Position numbers and translations under genes: made by a program. From assembly GCA_009712185.1 (NCBI GenBank), contig WASQ01000143.1:71519-135518 (forward strand): DNA of 64,000 bases, in the 5' to 3' direction. The DNA is from Telmatospirillum sp. Lineage in GTDB: Bacteria; Pseudomonadota; Alphaproteobacteria; Rhodospirillales; Magnetospirillaceae. The notes under the pieces are model-generated. The model saw only the letters and a list, made by a program, of their open reading frames with translations, did not search any database and was not told the origin of the DNA. Every line of letters begins with the position of its first letter. The first letter of the stretch is position 1. Positions 18,301 through 26,753 of this stretch are shown here, piece by piece.

Positions 18301-19943
18301 CCAATCGGACCGCGGGCAGCCTTCTGGGACATGACACCGCGACCATGATCGGCGTCCCATTCGAACGGCTGACTCAGCCGATGGACCCGCAATCGGCGTC
18401 CGAGGCCCCCCATCTGTCAGGCGTCCCCGGTGACAGTCGTCAGACCGGCACGGCGGTGTTGCGCCGCGGGGATGGGCAATCGCTTCCGGCGGACTATCTT
18501 CTCGCTCCGCTGGTCGATGACGGAAATGCCGCGGGCGCGGTCCTGGTATTCCGCGATGCCACCCTGCGCCTCCAGTTCGAGCGCAGCCAGGCCGAACAGC
18601 AGCGCGAGCTCGAACGCCAGGTCATGGAACGGACCGCCGAACTCACTCAGGAAATGGAGGTGCGCCGGCGGGTCGAGGACGCGCTTCGGGAATCCCGGGA
18701 GCGGCACAAAAGCGTCACCGACAATCTGTTCGAGGGCGTGATCGCGGTCGACCGCCACGGCCACGTCATTTTCGCCAACCCATCCGCGCTGCGACTGTTG
18801 CGGTGGTCGGCGGACGGCGAGGAGGTCGAGGGCTACCCGCTGGACGAGGTATTGCGGCTCCGCACCCGGACCGGCGACATCGGATTCGAGGGATCGCCCT
18901 GGCAGGGAGTGCTGGCGACCGGAAAAGCCGTTCAGGACGATGACGCGCAATTCGTCACGCCGGCGGGAACGGTGATTGCCGTCGCCTATGCCTGCTCGTC
19001 GCTGCCGCGGGGCGACCTTCATCCCGGGGTCGTGATCTCGTTTCGCGATATCGGTGTTCTGAAGCAGGCTCAGTGGGAAGCGATTCAGGCATCGCGCCTG
19101 GCCAGCGTCGGACAACTGGCGGCGGGAATCGCCCATGAGATCAATACGCCGGTCCAGTATGTCGGCGACAACCTTCGCTATGTCGGCAAGTCGCTGACCA
19201 AGGTTCTCACTGTCCTCGATGCGGGCAACGCACTGGCCGAGCAAGCCCGCCAGCGTCCGGAAACGGAACCCGCCGCGGTCGCATACAGCGGCGCCGTCAC
19301 GGCCGCGAAACTTGGAACATTGACGGAGGAAATGACCGAAGCCATCGACGAGTCTCTCCAGGGTGTCGCTCAGATCGCGAGAATCGTTCTGTCGATGAAG
19401 GAATTCTCCCACCCTGGCACATCGAGCAAGACGGCGACGGACCTCAACAAGGCGATCGAGAGCACACTGACGGTGTCGCGCAATGTCTGGAAACATGCCG
19501 CCGAAGTCGACCGCGACCTGGATCCGGACCTGCCCACGGTCATTTGCCACGCCGGCGAAATGAACCAGGTCTTTCTGAACCTGATCGTCAACGCCGCGCA
19601 TGCGATCGAATCCTCCGGAAAGCCGTTGCCCGGACGGATCCGGATCACCACCCGGACGATCGACGGCGACCGGATCGAGGTGCGGGTGGCGGACAACGGC
19701 ACCGGCATTCCCGATGCGATCAAGGAAAAGATCTTCGATCCTTTTTTCACCACGAAAGAGGTCGGCAAGGGAACCGGCCAGGGATTGGCGATCTGCCGCG
19801 ATGTCGTGGTCACCAAACACGGAGGCACCATCGATCTTGGTGGCGCCCCCGGCGAAGGGGCGGAATTTATCGTCAGACTGCCTCTTGGGAGGGAAAAGGA
19901 CGGCTATGCCGATGACGAGCTTGATGAGGAAGCCAGAGCATGA
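15360..19943 (+). CDS. Large membrane-bound sensor histidine kinase (MASE1-CHASE-5xPAS-HisKA-HATPase)
   Basis: About 1527 residues. In order: a MASE1-like set of membrane helices (about 20-225), an extracytoplasmic CHASE domain (about 240-510, with YVDALASLQSV and PGVQAMNWAPVI), a last membrane helix (about 517-540), five PAS domains (about 570-690, 700-820, 830-945, 955-1075, 1110-1235), a dimerisation/phosphoacceptor region with H1259 in GIAHEINTPVQYV, and an ATPase domain with N-box NLIVNAAHAIE, G1 VADNGTGIP and G2 GKGTGQGLAI. It has no receiver of its own. Start: GTG at 15360 is preceded by GAGG at 6 nt; ATG at 15381 is the alternative. Its last codons overlap the next gene by 4 nt, so it probably signals to the two receiver proteins downstream. 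The ligand is unknown. Confidence 0.88.
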   Translation: MTESAPNMVTETCSPPKSGPLALAFLSALCLAGGLLGQQLSVSATGASLVWPPAGLALGAVLLLGNRALWAVVAGALALAFGESVFTPDRGSEPMAVAAAGGAIAIGVFQAWAGGYLMRRQGGFRPALDDKGSVLALLGLGGAGTGLLGAILDVCLSLALHPAQAGDLLFDASCRWAGTILGVALFAPLLLAWWPGEAPCWPRRRTAVTLCLAVFFLGAWLLVGYARSREQETARQELDELAATLTGQLEKNVTLYVDALASLQSVLMSGLAVDQESYVEIASRTQSRLPGVQAMNWAPVIDASERADYERDIISRQMDGLGIKDRRGQGWITAGPRDQYAPVFWVEPVIANRSALGFDLLSDPIRRESIERARDGGHLVFSRPVDMTTGGKGLLAVFPVYRRGPPHDTLENRRKAMRGVVVGAFRPSELASDALRKSAETHVIFWLVDQTSPPSQDVLVANAVTPPGVMPSPAIGPFGVAPSLQSSRSLDVGGRVWTVRLAPTPAFLEANRQSATWYVLFATVAFIGFASGAVLVATGRETALRRIADERTGALAEIESINRHFRQEAEKRFQAIVDNIGEAVILMDGEGSIETFNRAAEVAFGCSAADVIGEPASILAGDSDCHRLAPRNERFQRQAAGAKSRRPMEITAVRRDGSPFPAELTVDELAGLDSVRYLLIIHDISHRKEIERSLRESERRFRDLAGSASDWFWETDADYNLTFVSERIGAILGVKAAEIQGLSYFDLGLDDLPEVARAHRADIAKHAAFRDLVFHVGPSGEAKDSKFIRLSGIPLFDRDGTFTGYRGIGADITREMAAEQRATVAQQQMSDAIDSVGDAIAVYDSDDHLVICNAAFKTIFGEFGHLLQPAMAFGDMLDMGHDLNVFHTGGEVYETWKKRRLEQHLEATGLPFVIRLQDGRWIQHREFRTRDGGVIGVRSDITEAKRREEILQDLQRRYALILDSAGDGIIGLDGAGIITFANRTAGSLLGHDTATMIGVPFERLTQPMDPQSASEAPHLSGVPGDSRQTGTAVLRRGDGQSLPADYLLAPLVDDGNAAGAVLVFRDATLRLQFERSQAEQQRELERQVMERTAELTQEMEVRRRVEDALRESRERHKSVTDNLFEGVIAVDRHGHVIFANPSALRLLRWSADGEEVEGYPLDEVLRLRTRTGDIGFEGSPWQGVLATGKAVQDDDAQFVTPAGTVIAVAYACSSLPRGDLHPGVVISFRDIGVLKQAQWEAIQASRLASVGQLAAGIAHEINTPVQYVGDNLRYVGKSLTKVLTVLDAGNALAEQARQRPETEPAAVAYSGAVTAAKLGTLTEEMTEAIDESLQGVAQIARIVLSMKEFSHPGTSSKTATDLNKAIESTLTVSRNVWKHAAEVDRDLDPDLPTVICHAGEMNQVFLNLIVNAAHAIESSGKPLPGRIRITTRTIDGDRIEVRVADNGTGIPDAIKEKIFDPFFTTKEVGKGTGQGLAICRDVVVTKHGGTIDLGGAPGEGAEFIVRLPLGREKDGYADDELDEEARA

Positions 19944-21160
19944 CCGATAAGGTGCGCATCCTGTTCGTCGATGACGAACCTCACGTCCTCAATGGCCTGA
20001 GACGGGCCATTGCCTCGTCGGCGTCGGAGTGGGATATGGTCTTCTGCGCCAGCGGCGAGGAAGCCCTGGCCCTGCTGGACCGGTCTCCGTTCGATGTCGT
20101 GGTCTCCGACATGCGGATGCCCTCGATCGATGGCGCCCAGTTGCTGGAACTGGTCCGCGAACGCCATCCCGCCACGATCCGGATCATTCTGTCCGGCTAC
20201 GCCGACCCGAACACCATTCTGCGCACCATCGGTCCGGCGCATGCCTATCTGGCGAAACCCTGCGATTCCCGGGCCATCGCCAACGCCATCGCGCGGCCTC
20301 TGGCACTGCGGCGGATGATGGCGAACGAGGGGATGCATCGGGCGATCGGCGGCCTTGTCAACCTGCCCAGCCTTCCGAAACTGTTTCTCGAAATCGAGGA
20401 CGAACTGCGATCGCCGACAGCATCCGTCCGCGCCGTCGCCGACATCATCAGCCGCGACATCGCGATGACCGCCGAAATCCTGAAGCTGACCAATTCAGCC
20501 TTCTTTTCGGTCGGGCAACGGATCACCAGCACCTTGCAGGCGGTTCGCACGCTTGGGCTGGAAACCGTTCAGACCCTGGTTCTGCGGACAGGTATTTTCC
20601 GCCAGTTCACCCAGTCCTCGCCGCAAAGCGTGGCGATGATGTCGGAACTGACCGACCACAGCCTGGCAATCGCCCGGCTGGCCGAGACCATTGCCATCGA
20701 CTGCGGAGCCGATGCTGCGACCGGCAAGGCCGCTTCCTGCGCCGGCATGCTGTGCCACCTCGGCATGCTGGTCCTTCTGGATTCGCGCCCCAGCGAATAC
20801 CGCCGGATCCTGACTGTAGTCACGGCCGACCAGCCCTTGGACCATCTCGAAAAAGAGGCCTTCGGGGCCGATCACGCTCTGATCGGCGCCTATCTTCTGG
20901 GGCTGTGGGGATTTTCCGATCAGGTTGTGGAGGCCGTTGCCCTGTCCTGCCGCCCGCAACGATCGGCCGAACAGGAAAATGTGGTTCTGACGGCCCTGCA
21001 CGCCGCCCGGGTTCTGGGGCCTCCGCTGCCCTGGCTGCCGACGCGCCAACGCGATGTCCCGGACATCGATGACCATTATCTTGAACTTTGCGGACGGACC
21101 GGCCATCGGGATGGCTGGGCCGGGCTTGCCGCCACCAAGGAAGGCGAGGTGAAACCATGA
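19940..21160 (+). CDS. Response regulator with HDOD output domain
   Basis: 406 residues. The receiver domain (1-125) has the acidic pair in FVDDEP, phosphoacceptor D57 in VVSDMRM, and the conserved Lys at 106 (AYLAKPC). After a linker (RPLALRRMM) an HDOD domain runs from about 133 to 340, with VNLPSLPKLFLEI and SRDIAMTAEILKLTNSAFF. HDOD domains are non-catalytic relatives of HD phosphohydrolases found in signalling proteins. The ATG overlaps the kinase stop (ATGA) and its own stop overlaps the next gene in the same way, so the three proteins are translationally coupled. The output partner is unknown. Confidence 0.88.
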   Translation: MTDKVRILFVDDEPHVLNGLRRAIASSASEWDMVFCASGEEALALLDRSPFDVVVSDMRMPSIDGAQLLELVRERHPATIRIILSGYADPNTILRTIGPAHAYLAKPCDSRAIANAIARPLALRRMMANEGMHRAIGGLVNLPSLPKLFLEIEDELRSPTASVRAVADIISRDIAMTAEILKLTNSAFFSVGQRITSTLQAVRTLGLETVQTLVLRTGIFRQFTQSSPQSVAMMSELTDHSLAIARLAETIAIDCGADAATGKAASCAGMLCHLGMLVLLDSRPSEYRRILTVVTADQPLDHLEKEAFGADHALIGAYLLGLWGFSDQVVEAVALSCRPQRSAEQENVVLTALHAARVLGPPLPWLPTRQRDVPDIDDHYLELCGRTGHRDGWAGLAATKEGEVKP

Positions 21161-22347
21161 GCGAACGGATTCTTGTGGTCGATGACGATCTGCATCTTCT
21201 GAAAGCCTTCCGCCGCCAGTTGGGTGAACGCTTCGACCTGGATACGGCACAGAATGGCAACGACGCCATTGCCGCCGTCCACGCCTCGATCGACGCGAAA
21301 ACCCCCTATGCGGTCGTCCTGTGCGACATGCGCATGCCGGGAATCGACGGTATCGAAACGCTGGAGCGCATCCGGACCGTCAGTCCCGATACCGTGCGCC
21401 TCATGCTGACCGGCAACGCCGATCAGCAGACGGCCATCGATTCGATCAACCGGGGGCAGATCTTCCGGTTCTACACCAAACCCTTTCCCCTCGATCAATT
21501 GGGGGACGGCATTCAGGTGGCCCTGGAACAGCACAGACTGATCATCGCCGAACGGGAACTGCTGGAGAAAACAGTCACCGGCAGCATCAAGATGCTGACC
21601 GATCTGGTGGCCTTCAACGATCCGATGTCCCATGCCCTGGCCGTGCGGTTGCAGCAGTGGATCCATATCCTGCAGACCAGCTTCAACATGCCGCATCGCT
21701 GGCAGCTCGAGATCGCCGCCTCGCTGGTGGCTGTCGGCCATCTGGCTCTGCCCCCCGAACTGGTCACGAAGAAGCGCCGCAAGGCCGTTCTGACAGAGAC
21801 CGAGGAACTGGTGCTGCGCCAGGCGCCGGAAATGGCGCGTGACCTGCTGGCGAACATCCCGCGTTTGAACAAGGTGGCGGAGATCGTCTATCTGCAGGAC
21901 AAGGGCTATGACGGCAGCGGCTTTCCGGACCAGGGCCCCCGGGGCGATGCGATCCCCCTTGATGCACGGATCATCAAGATCCTGAAGGATCTGGCGGATG
22001 AAACGGGGGCCGCCCCGCTGACCGAGGCGGCTCTGCTACGCCTTGACCAGAAGAAAAACCAATACGCCCCCATCCTGCTCTCGAAGGTCCGAAACTGCCT
22101 GAGGGCGCTGGTGGCCGGCAAGGCCGCACCCGCCATCGAACTGCCGGTGGCGGCGCTTCGCGCGGGGCACGAAATCCTGTCGGACGTAAGGCTGGAAAAT
22201 GAACATCTCATCATTCCGGCGCGCACGCGTCTGACCGCAGCCCATATCACGCGAATTCAGAATTTAAAGAAGATCTTCGGGTTCATTGAACCGATCAAGG
22301 TCGCGGAGGCGTCGCTGAAGGACGCCGATGCGGAAAAGACTCCCTGA
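21157..22347 (+). CDS. Response regulator with degenerate HD-GYP-like domain
   Basis: 396 residues from the ATG at 21157, which overlaps the previous stop; an in-frame ATG at 21088 lies inside the previous gene and is rejected. The receiver (1-125) has D57 in VLCDMRM and K108 in YTKPF. The C-terminal part (about 140-320) aligns with HD-GYP c-di-GMP phosphodiesterases by pattern: an RLQQWIHIL helix, IAASLVAVGHLALP where HDIGK is expected, NIPRLNKVAEIV, then YLQDKGYDGSGFP where HHExxDGSGYP is expected. The HD dyad, the following His ligand and the HH pair are all replaced, so metal binding and hydrolysis are unlikely. It is probably a binding or protein-interaction output. Confidence 0.82.
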   Translation: MSERILVVDDDLHLLKAFRRQLGERFDLDTAQNGNDAIAAVHASIDAKTPYAVVLCDMRMPGIDGIETLERIRTVSPDTVRLMLTGNADQQTAIDSINRGQIFRFYTKPFPLDQLGDGIQVALEQHRLIIAERELLEKTVTGSIKMLTDLVAFNDPMSHALAVRLQQWIHILQTSFNMPHRWQLEIAASLVAVGHLALPPELVTKKRRKAVLTETEELVLRQAPEMARDLLANIPRLNKVAEIVYLQDKGYDGSGFPDQGPRGDAIPLDARIIKILKDLADETGAAPLTEAALLRLDQKKNQYAPILLSKVRNCLRALVAGKAAPAIELPVAALRAGHEILSDVRLENEHLIIPARTRLTAAHITRIQNLKKIFGFIEPIKVAEASLKDADAEKTP

Positions 22348-22357
22348 AAAACGGCAG

Positions 22358-22395
22358 CCCCCGGTCCCGATCGCACAATGGACAGGGATCGGGGG
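22358..22395. terminator. Hairpin between convergent sensory operon and lolD
   Basis: Arms CCCCCGGTCCC (22358-22368) and GGGATCGGGGG (22385-22395) pair over 11 positions with one G-T wobble. It fills the 54-nt gap between the rightward receiver gene and the leftward lolD. There is no U-tract on either side, so a bidirectional terminator is likely but not proved. Confidence 0.5.
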
Positions 22396-22401
22396 CGCAG
22401 T

Positions 22402-23088
22402 TCAGACGGTGACGTCAGTCAGCCGTCCCTCCGACAGAGTGACCATGCGGTCCATACGCCGTGCCAGATCGGGGTTATGGGTCGCGATCAGGGCCGCCAA
22501 CCCGGCCCCCCGGACCAGCTTCAACAGAGCGTTGAACACCACATCGGCGGTATGGGGGTCGAGGTTGCCGGTGGGCTCGTCGGCCAGCAGCAGTTTGGGT
22601 GCATTGGCCAGCGCCCTTGCGATGGCGATTCGCTGCTGTTCGCCCCCCGACAACTGGCCAGGACGGTGATCGGCGCGCGGCAGCAGCCCCAGGCTGGACA
22701 GAAGCTGCCGCCCGCGCTCGGCCGCTTCTCGCCGGGACAGTCCGGCGATCATCTGGGGCAGCACGATATTCTCCAGCGCCGAAAACTCCGGCAGCAGATG
22801 ATGGTACTGGTAGACGAACCCCAGATACTGGCGGCGGATTGCCGTCCGCCGGTCGTCGTTCAGGGATCCGCAGGCCTGGCCGTCGATCAGGACTTCACCC
22901 TCGTCGGGCTTTTCCAGAAGACCGGAAATTTGCAGCAACGTCGACTTGCCGGCGCCGGACGGCCCTACCAGGGCGACGATCTCGCCCGCCTTCAGGGTCA
23001 GATCCGCCCCGGCCAGAACCCGCAGTTCGTCCCGCCCCTGACGGAAGGAGCGGACCACGCCGGACAATGCAAGAACCGTCTCACTCAT
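22402..23088 (-). CDS. lolD: Lipoprotein-releasing ABC transporter ATP-binding protein
   Basis: LolD powers release of outer-membrane lipoproteins from the inner membrane to the LolA carrier. It has 228 residues with Walker [11 protein letters not shown] (about 40), signature LSGGEQQR and Walker [13 protein letters not shown]. The Q-loop region reads [12 protein letters not shown], as in LolD. The ATG at 23088 overlaps the end of lolC by 8 nt, so the two are coupled. It belongs to the MacB/LolD family; the LolC neighbour decides the call. Confidence 0.92.
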   Translation of the reverse strand: MSETVLALSGVVRSFRQGRDELRVLAGADLTLKAGEIVALVGPSGAGKSTLLQISGLLEKPDEGEVLIDGQACGSLNDDRRTAIRRQYLGFVYQYHHLLPEFSALENIVLPQMIAGLSRREAAERGRQLLSSLGLLPRADHRPGQLSGGEQQRIAIARALANAPKLLLADEPTGNLDPHTADVVFNALLKLVRGAGLAALIATHNPDLARRMDRMVTLSEGRLTDVTV

Positions 23089-24331
23089 AGCGCAGCGCCT
23101 CCACCGGATCGAGCCGGGCCGCCCGCCAGGACGGATAGATCGTCGCCGCGAAAGACAGCCCCAGCGCCATCAGGACGACCGTCGTCACCTCGCCCGCGTC
23201 CACTTTCGCCGGAAGCTGGCTCAGGTAGTAGATTTCGGCCGAAAACAGGTCCCGCCCGATCAGGGACTGAAGGAACTGGCGGATTTTTTCGATATTGAGG
23301 GCGAAGGCAAGACCGAGGGCGACGCCCCCGGCCGTTCCGATCACGCCGACACTGGCGCCGGAAATGAAAAAGATCCGCATGATCATTCCGCGTGTCGCCC
23401 CCATGGTCCTAAGGATCGCGATGTCGCGCCCCTTGTCCTTGACCAGCATGATCAGGCTGGAAATGACGTTGAACGCGGCCACCAGGATAATCAGCGTCAG
23501 GATCAGGAACATGACGTTGCGTTCCACCTGGATCGCATTGAAAAAGCTGGAATTGGCCTTTTGCCAGTCATAGACGCGGAAGCGACCCTGGGTGTCGTGG
23601 GCGATCACGTCGACCACGTCGCCGACCTTGTCCGGATCGGACACCATCACCTGAAGATCGCTGATGCGGTCGGGCATCATCAGATAGATCTGTGCGGCTT
23701 CCAGCGGCATGAAGACAAAGGTCGAATCATATTCGGCCATGCCGACATTGAAGACCGCCACCACCTTGTACGACCTGAGCCGGGGCACATTTCCAAACGC
23801 CGTGACATTGCCTTTGGGCGAGATCAGGGTGATCGGATCGCCGATCCGAAGGCCCAGTTTCTCCGCCAGGCGGTATCCGATGATCACGGAGTTGTCGCCG
23901 TCGAACGCCTTGGGATCCCCGGCCCGGATTCCGTCGAGAACGGCCCCCTTGCTCAGCAGGTCCTCGGGCCGGATCCCCCGGACGATCGCCCCGGAGGCGC
24001 CTCCGGCCGGCGATGTCCCCAACACCAGCCCCGCCCGCATCGGCGGGACGCGCACGACCCCCCGCACAGTGCGCACCGTGTCGGCCACAGCGTCGAAATC
24101 GGACATTCCGCCGACCGATGCATACACCCCGACATGGCCGTTAAGCCCCAGGATCCGCCCCATCAACTCGGCACGGAAACCGTTCATCACCGACATCACG
24201 ATGATCAGAGTGGCAACACCGAGGGCGATGCCCAGAAGCGAAAACCACGCGATGATCGAGATAAATCCCTCGCGGCGGCGGGCCCTCAAATAGCGGGCCG
24301 CAACCATCCGTTCAAACGCGCCAAAGATCAT
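23081..24331 (-). CDS. lolC: Lipoprotein-releasing system transmembrane protein LolC/LolE
   Basis: 416 residues with four membrane helices: one near residues 22-47 ([20 protein letters not shown]) and three after residue 270 ([20 protein letters not shown], a helix around 320-345, and one near 385). Between the first two is a large periplasmic domain of about 220 residues. This is the LolC/E layout. As in other alphaproteobacteria there is one LolC/E gene, so the complex probably uses a homodimer; that is inference. The ATG is at 24331. Confidence 0.92.
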   Translation of the reverse strand: MIFGAFERMVAARYLRARRREGFISIIAWFSLLGIALGVATLIIVMSVMNGFRAELMGRILGLNGHVGVYASVGGMSDFDAVADTVRTVRGVVRVPPMRAGLVLGTSPAGGASGAIVRGIRPEDLLSKGAVLDGIRAGDPKAFDGDNSVIIGYRLAEKLGLRIGDPITLISPKGNVTAFGNVPRLRSYKVVAVFNVGMAEYDSTFVFMPLEAAQIYLMMPDRISDLQVMVSDPDKVGDVVDVIAHDTQGRFRVYDWQKANSSFFNAIQVERNVMFLILTLIILVAAFNVISSLIMLVKDKGRDIAILRTMGATRGMIMRIFFISGASVGVIGTAGGVALGLAFALNIEKIRQFLQSLIGRDLFSAEIYYLSQLPAKVDAGEVTTVVLMALGLSFAATIYPSWRAARLDPVEALRYE

Positions 24332-24427
24332 TCTTCACCAAATCCCTGGAGGTCGGGGCCGGACACCTGGGCATCCAGGCATCCGGACAGGATGTCGTAT
24401 CCGGCGCAGCATCCGGGTCATGACGTC

Positions 24428-24454
24428 CGTCTCCCGCGGCATGGGCGGGAGACG
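24428..24454. terminator. Ten-bp hairpin between proS and lolC
   Basis: Arms CGTCTCCCGC and GCGGGAGACG enclose a 7-nt loop. It lies in the 242-nt proS-lolC gap, with no U-tract. It may end proS transcription. The rest of the gap (24332-24573) shows no gene or recognisable promoter. Confidence 0.4.
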
Positions 24455-24573
24455 CCGTGATCGGGACACGCGCCCGGGTTACGTGACATATGACGATGGA
24501 CGCCTCGCCCCCGGAGCCACGGGCCGTGCCGGCGCCGTGATACCGGCCGACGCCCCTCACCACGGAGGCCGGG

Positions 24574-25878
24574 TCACACGCCGAACCGTTCCAGCACCGC
24601 TTCCAGCGACAGTTCCTGACGATCTCCGGTCCGGCGGCTCTTCAATTCGACCATGCCATTGGCGATCCCCTTGGGACCGACGATGACCTGCCAGGGAAGG
24701 CCGATCAGATCCATGTCGGCAAACTTGACGCCGGCGCGCTCGTCACGATCATCATAAAGAACATCCGACCCGAAAGCGCGATACAGCGTTTCGCAAGCCG
24801 CGTCGCAACGCGGATCGCCCTTTTTCAGATTGATCAGGCCGACCTTGAAGGGGGCCACGGCCTCCGGCCAGACGATACCGGCGTCGTCGTGATAGGCCTC
24901 GATCAGGGCGCCGACCAGCCGCGAGACGCCGATTCCATAGGATCCCATCTCAACCGTGATGCTCTCGCCGCCCGGTCCGGCGACGACGGCATTCATCGCC
25001 TTGGAGTACTTCTGGCCGAAATTGAAGATATGGCCGACTTCGATCCCGCGCGCGCAAACCAGTTTGTCGCCCAGTTCCGCGGCCATGGCCGGATCGTGCT
25101 TTTCCTCTGTGACGGCATATTTGCCCGTCAGTTCGTCGACCAGAGGCTGAAGATCGTCGTCATAGTCGACCTCGCGGTTACGCCAATCCGTCTCGATGAA
25201 ATCGCGATGCACGAACACGGCGCTTTCACCGGTCTCCGCCAGGATATGGAACTCGTGCGACAGGTCGCCGCCGATCGGTCCGGTGTCGGCGCGCATGGGG
25301 ATCGCTTTCAGCCCCATCCGGGCGAAGGTCCGCATATAGGCGATGAACATCCGGTTGTAGGACCGGCGGGCCGCGGCCGGATCGAGATCGAAGGAATAGG
25401 CGTCCTTCATCAGGAACTCCCGGCCGCGCATGACCCCGAACCGCGGGCGCACCTCGTCACGGAATTTCCACTGGATATGATAGAGAATCTTCGGCAGGTC
25501 GCGGTACCGCTTCACATTGTCGCGGAAAACAGCCGTGATCATCTCCTCGTTGGTCGGACCGTAGAGCATTTCGCGGTCATGGCGGTCCGTGATGCGCAGC
25601 ATCTCCTTGCCATAATCGTCGTAACGACCGGATTCCTTCCAAAGCTCCGCCGCCTGGATGGTCGGCATCAGCAGTTCCTGCGCGCCGGCCCTGTCCTGCT
25701 CTTCGCGAACGATCTGTTCGACCTTGCGCAACACGCGCCAGCCCAGCGGCAACCATGTGTAGATACCGGCGGCGGTCTGGCGGATCATGCCGGCGCGCAA
25801 CATCAGGCGGTGCGAGACGATCTGGGCTTCGGCGGGGTTTTCTTTAAGCGTTGGCAGGAAATAGGCGGACAGACGCAT
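24574..25878 (-). CDS. proS: Prolyl-tRNA synthetase, short alphaproteobacterial type
   Basis: Class II synthetase charging tRNA-Pro. At 434 residues it lacks the editing insertion of the E. coli-type enzyme, as in other alphaproteobacteria. Motif 2 is in [21 protein letters not shown] (split over residues about 140-160), motif 3 contains [16 protein letters not shown] (about 305), and a C-terminal anticodon-binding domain follows (about 340-434, with [20 protein letters not shown]). The start is the ATG at 25878. No editing-domain protein (YbaK/ProX) is in this window. Confidence 0.95.
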   Translation of the reverse strand: MRLSAYFLPTLKENPAEAQIVSHRLMLRAGMIRQTAAGIYTWLPLGWRVLRKVEQIVREEQDRAGAQELLMPTIQAAELWKESGRYDDYGKEMLRITDRHDREMLYGPTNEEMITAVFRDNVKRYRDLPKILYHIQWKFRDEVRPRFGVMRGREFLMKDAYSFDLDPAAARRSYNRMFIAYMRTFARMGLKAIPMRADTGPIGGDLSHEFHILAETGESAVFVHRDFIETDWRNREVDYDDDLQPLVDELTGKYAVTEEKHDPAMAAELGDKLVCARGIEVGHIFNFGQKYSKAMNAVVAGPGGESITVEMGSYGIGVSRLVGALIEAYHDDAGIVWPEAVAPFKVGLINLKKGDPRCDAACETLYRAFGSDVLYDDRDERAGVKFADMDLIGLPWQVIVGPKGIANGMVELKSRRTGDRQELSLEAVLERFGV

Positions 25879-25991
25879 CACGTCCTCGGGTTGGTTTCAT
25901 GAGAAGGGGCTGACTTTAGGCAAGGAACCGCCTTATCGCAATCGACTTTGCCGGATAAATCACCGGTTCGTCCGAAAAGCGGACGGTGGTG

Positions 25992-26465
25992 TCACCGATA
26001 GCCGGCTTTGCGGCAGGCGTCGGACACCACCTTTTCCTGATCGCCGTCGAGAGGACGCCCGTCCAGGGTCGCCCGCCCGGTCCCGAGATCGACCGCCACA
26101 TGCCCGAGCGGCAGAGACGTATTGTTGAACCGGCCCGGTGGCTGCCCCTGGCCCGCCTGGGCCGGCGCATTGGTGACCGGCCCCGCGGCGGGCACATAGG
26201 CCATGGGATTGAGCCTGAGGTCGAACTCGATTCTCTCGGGCAGGGTGACTGTGCCGGCGCTTCCCGGGAGATCGGCGGGAGCGACATACCGGCCATGGAC
26301 GTCCACACCCGGCTCATAGGCTGTTCCCGGTGCGGGATGGTGGCGGACCAGCGCCATACAGTCGGCCTTCGTCACGTAAACCGGGGCTCCGGTGACAGTG
26401 ACCGGATCGGCCAGTGCCGGACCGGTTCCGATCATCAGGACCAGGGGAATGGCCCAATGCCTCAT
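25992..26465 (-). CDS. Exported hypothetical protein
   Basis: 157 residues with a signal peptide (residues 1-19, MRHWAIPLVLMIGTGPALA). I do not recognise a family. The mature part has one internal Cys early (TKADCMALV) and one near the C-terminus (VVSDACRKAGYR), which could form a disulfide. The middle contains LPERIEFDLRLNPMAYVP, and a later segment reads GHVAVDLGTGRATLDGRPL; repeated short beta-like motifs suggest a small periplasmic domain. The ATG at 26465 begins the signal peptide. It lies between proS and tag, on the same strand, with a 288-nt upstream region containing an unusual dyad. Confidence 0.7.
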   Translation of the reverse strand: MRHWAIPLVLMIGTGPALADPVTVTGAPVYVTKADCMALVRHHPAPGTAYEPGVDVHGRYVAPADLPGSAGTVTLPERIEFDLRLNPMAYVPAAGPVTNAPAQAGQGQPPGRFNNTSLPLGHVAVDLGTGRATLDGRPLDGDQEKVVSDACRKAGYR

Positions 26466-26538
26466 GAAAGCCCCTCCTTTTTTTGAACCGTTCGATTGTG
26501 TCGCCCGTTAAAATCCGTTCGCAACAAAAATATGTCAT

Positions 26539-26580
26539 GTTCGCGATCCCACAGTGTGGATTTGTGATGACATCGCGAAC
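26539..26580. promoter_or_regulatory. Nine-bp dyad with nested palindrome upstream of the exported protein
   Basis: GTTCGCGAT (26539-26547) and ATCGCGAAC (26572-26580) are perfect inverted repeats around a centre that holds CCACAGTGTGG. GTCAT/ATGAC arms (26534-26538, 26567-26571) interleave. It is 75-115 nt upstream of the gene starting at 26465. It could be an operator or an RNA hairpin in the 5' leader. Confidence 0.4.
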
Positions 26581-26603
26581 GAAGTTTCGTAATCTCGGCC
26601 ACA

Positions 26604-26730
26604 AGAAAAGGGGCGCAACTATCCCGCAAAGATAGGCCCGAGTTTAGGGAGGATGCAAAGGGCGCCTTCAGGTGCCCTTCCAAGGGGAAAAGGAAACTGG
26701 CAAGACCCTCGTGGTCTTGCCATTCTTTTT
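26604..26730 (+). ncRNA. Candidate structured RNA ending in an intrinsic terminator
   Basis: On the + strand three hairpins follow one another: CTATC/GATAG with loop CCGCAAA, then AAGGGCGCC/GGTGCCCTT with loop TTCA (26658-26679), then GGCAAGACC/GGTCTTGCC with loop CTCGT (26699-26721). The last is followed by ATTCTTTTTTA, a good terminator for rightward transcription, although both flanking genes run leftward. In the other direction the last hairpin is followed by AGTTTCCTTTTCC and may end tag transcription. Either a small RNA or just a bidirectional terminator. Confidence 0.35.
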
Positions 26731-26753
26731 TACTCAATTCCCACTCAAGCGAC

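Noticed and set aside
26590-26680. Resemblance to a c-di-GMP-I (GEMM) riboswitch because of CGCAAAG and GGCCCGAG
   Set aside because: The required GGCAAACC element, GNRA loop and receptor order are missing, and no gene lies downstream on that strand.
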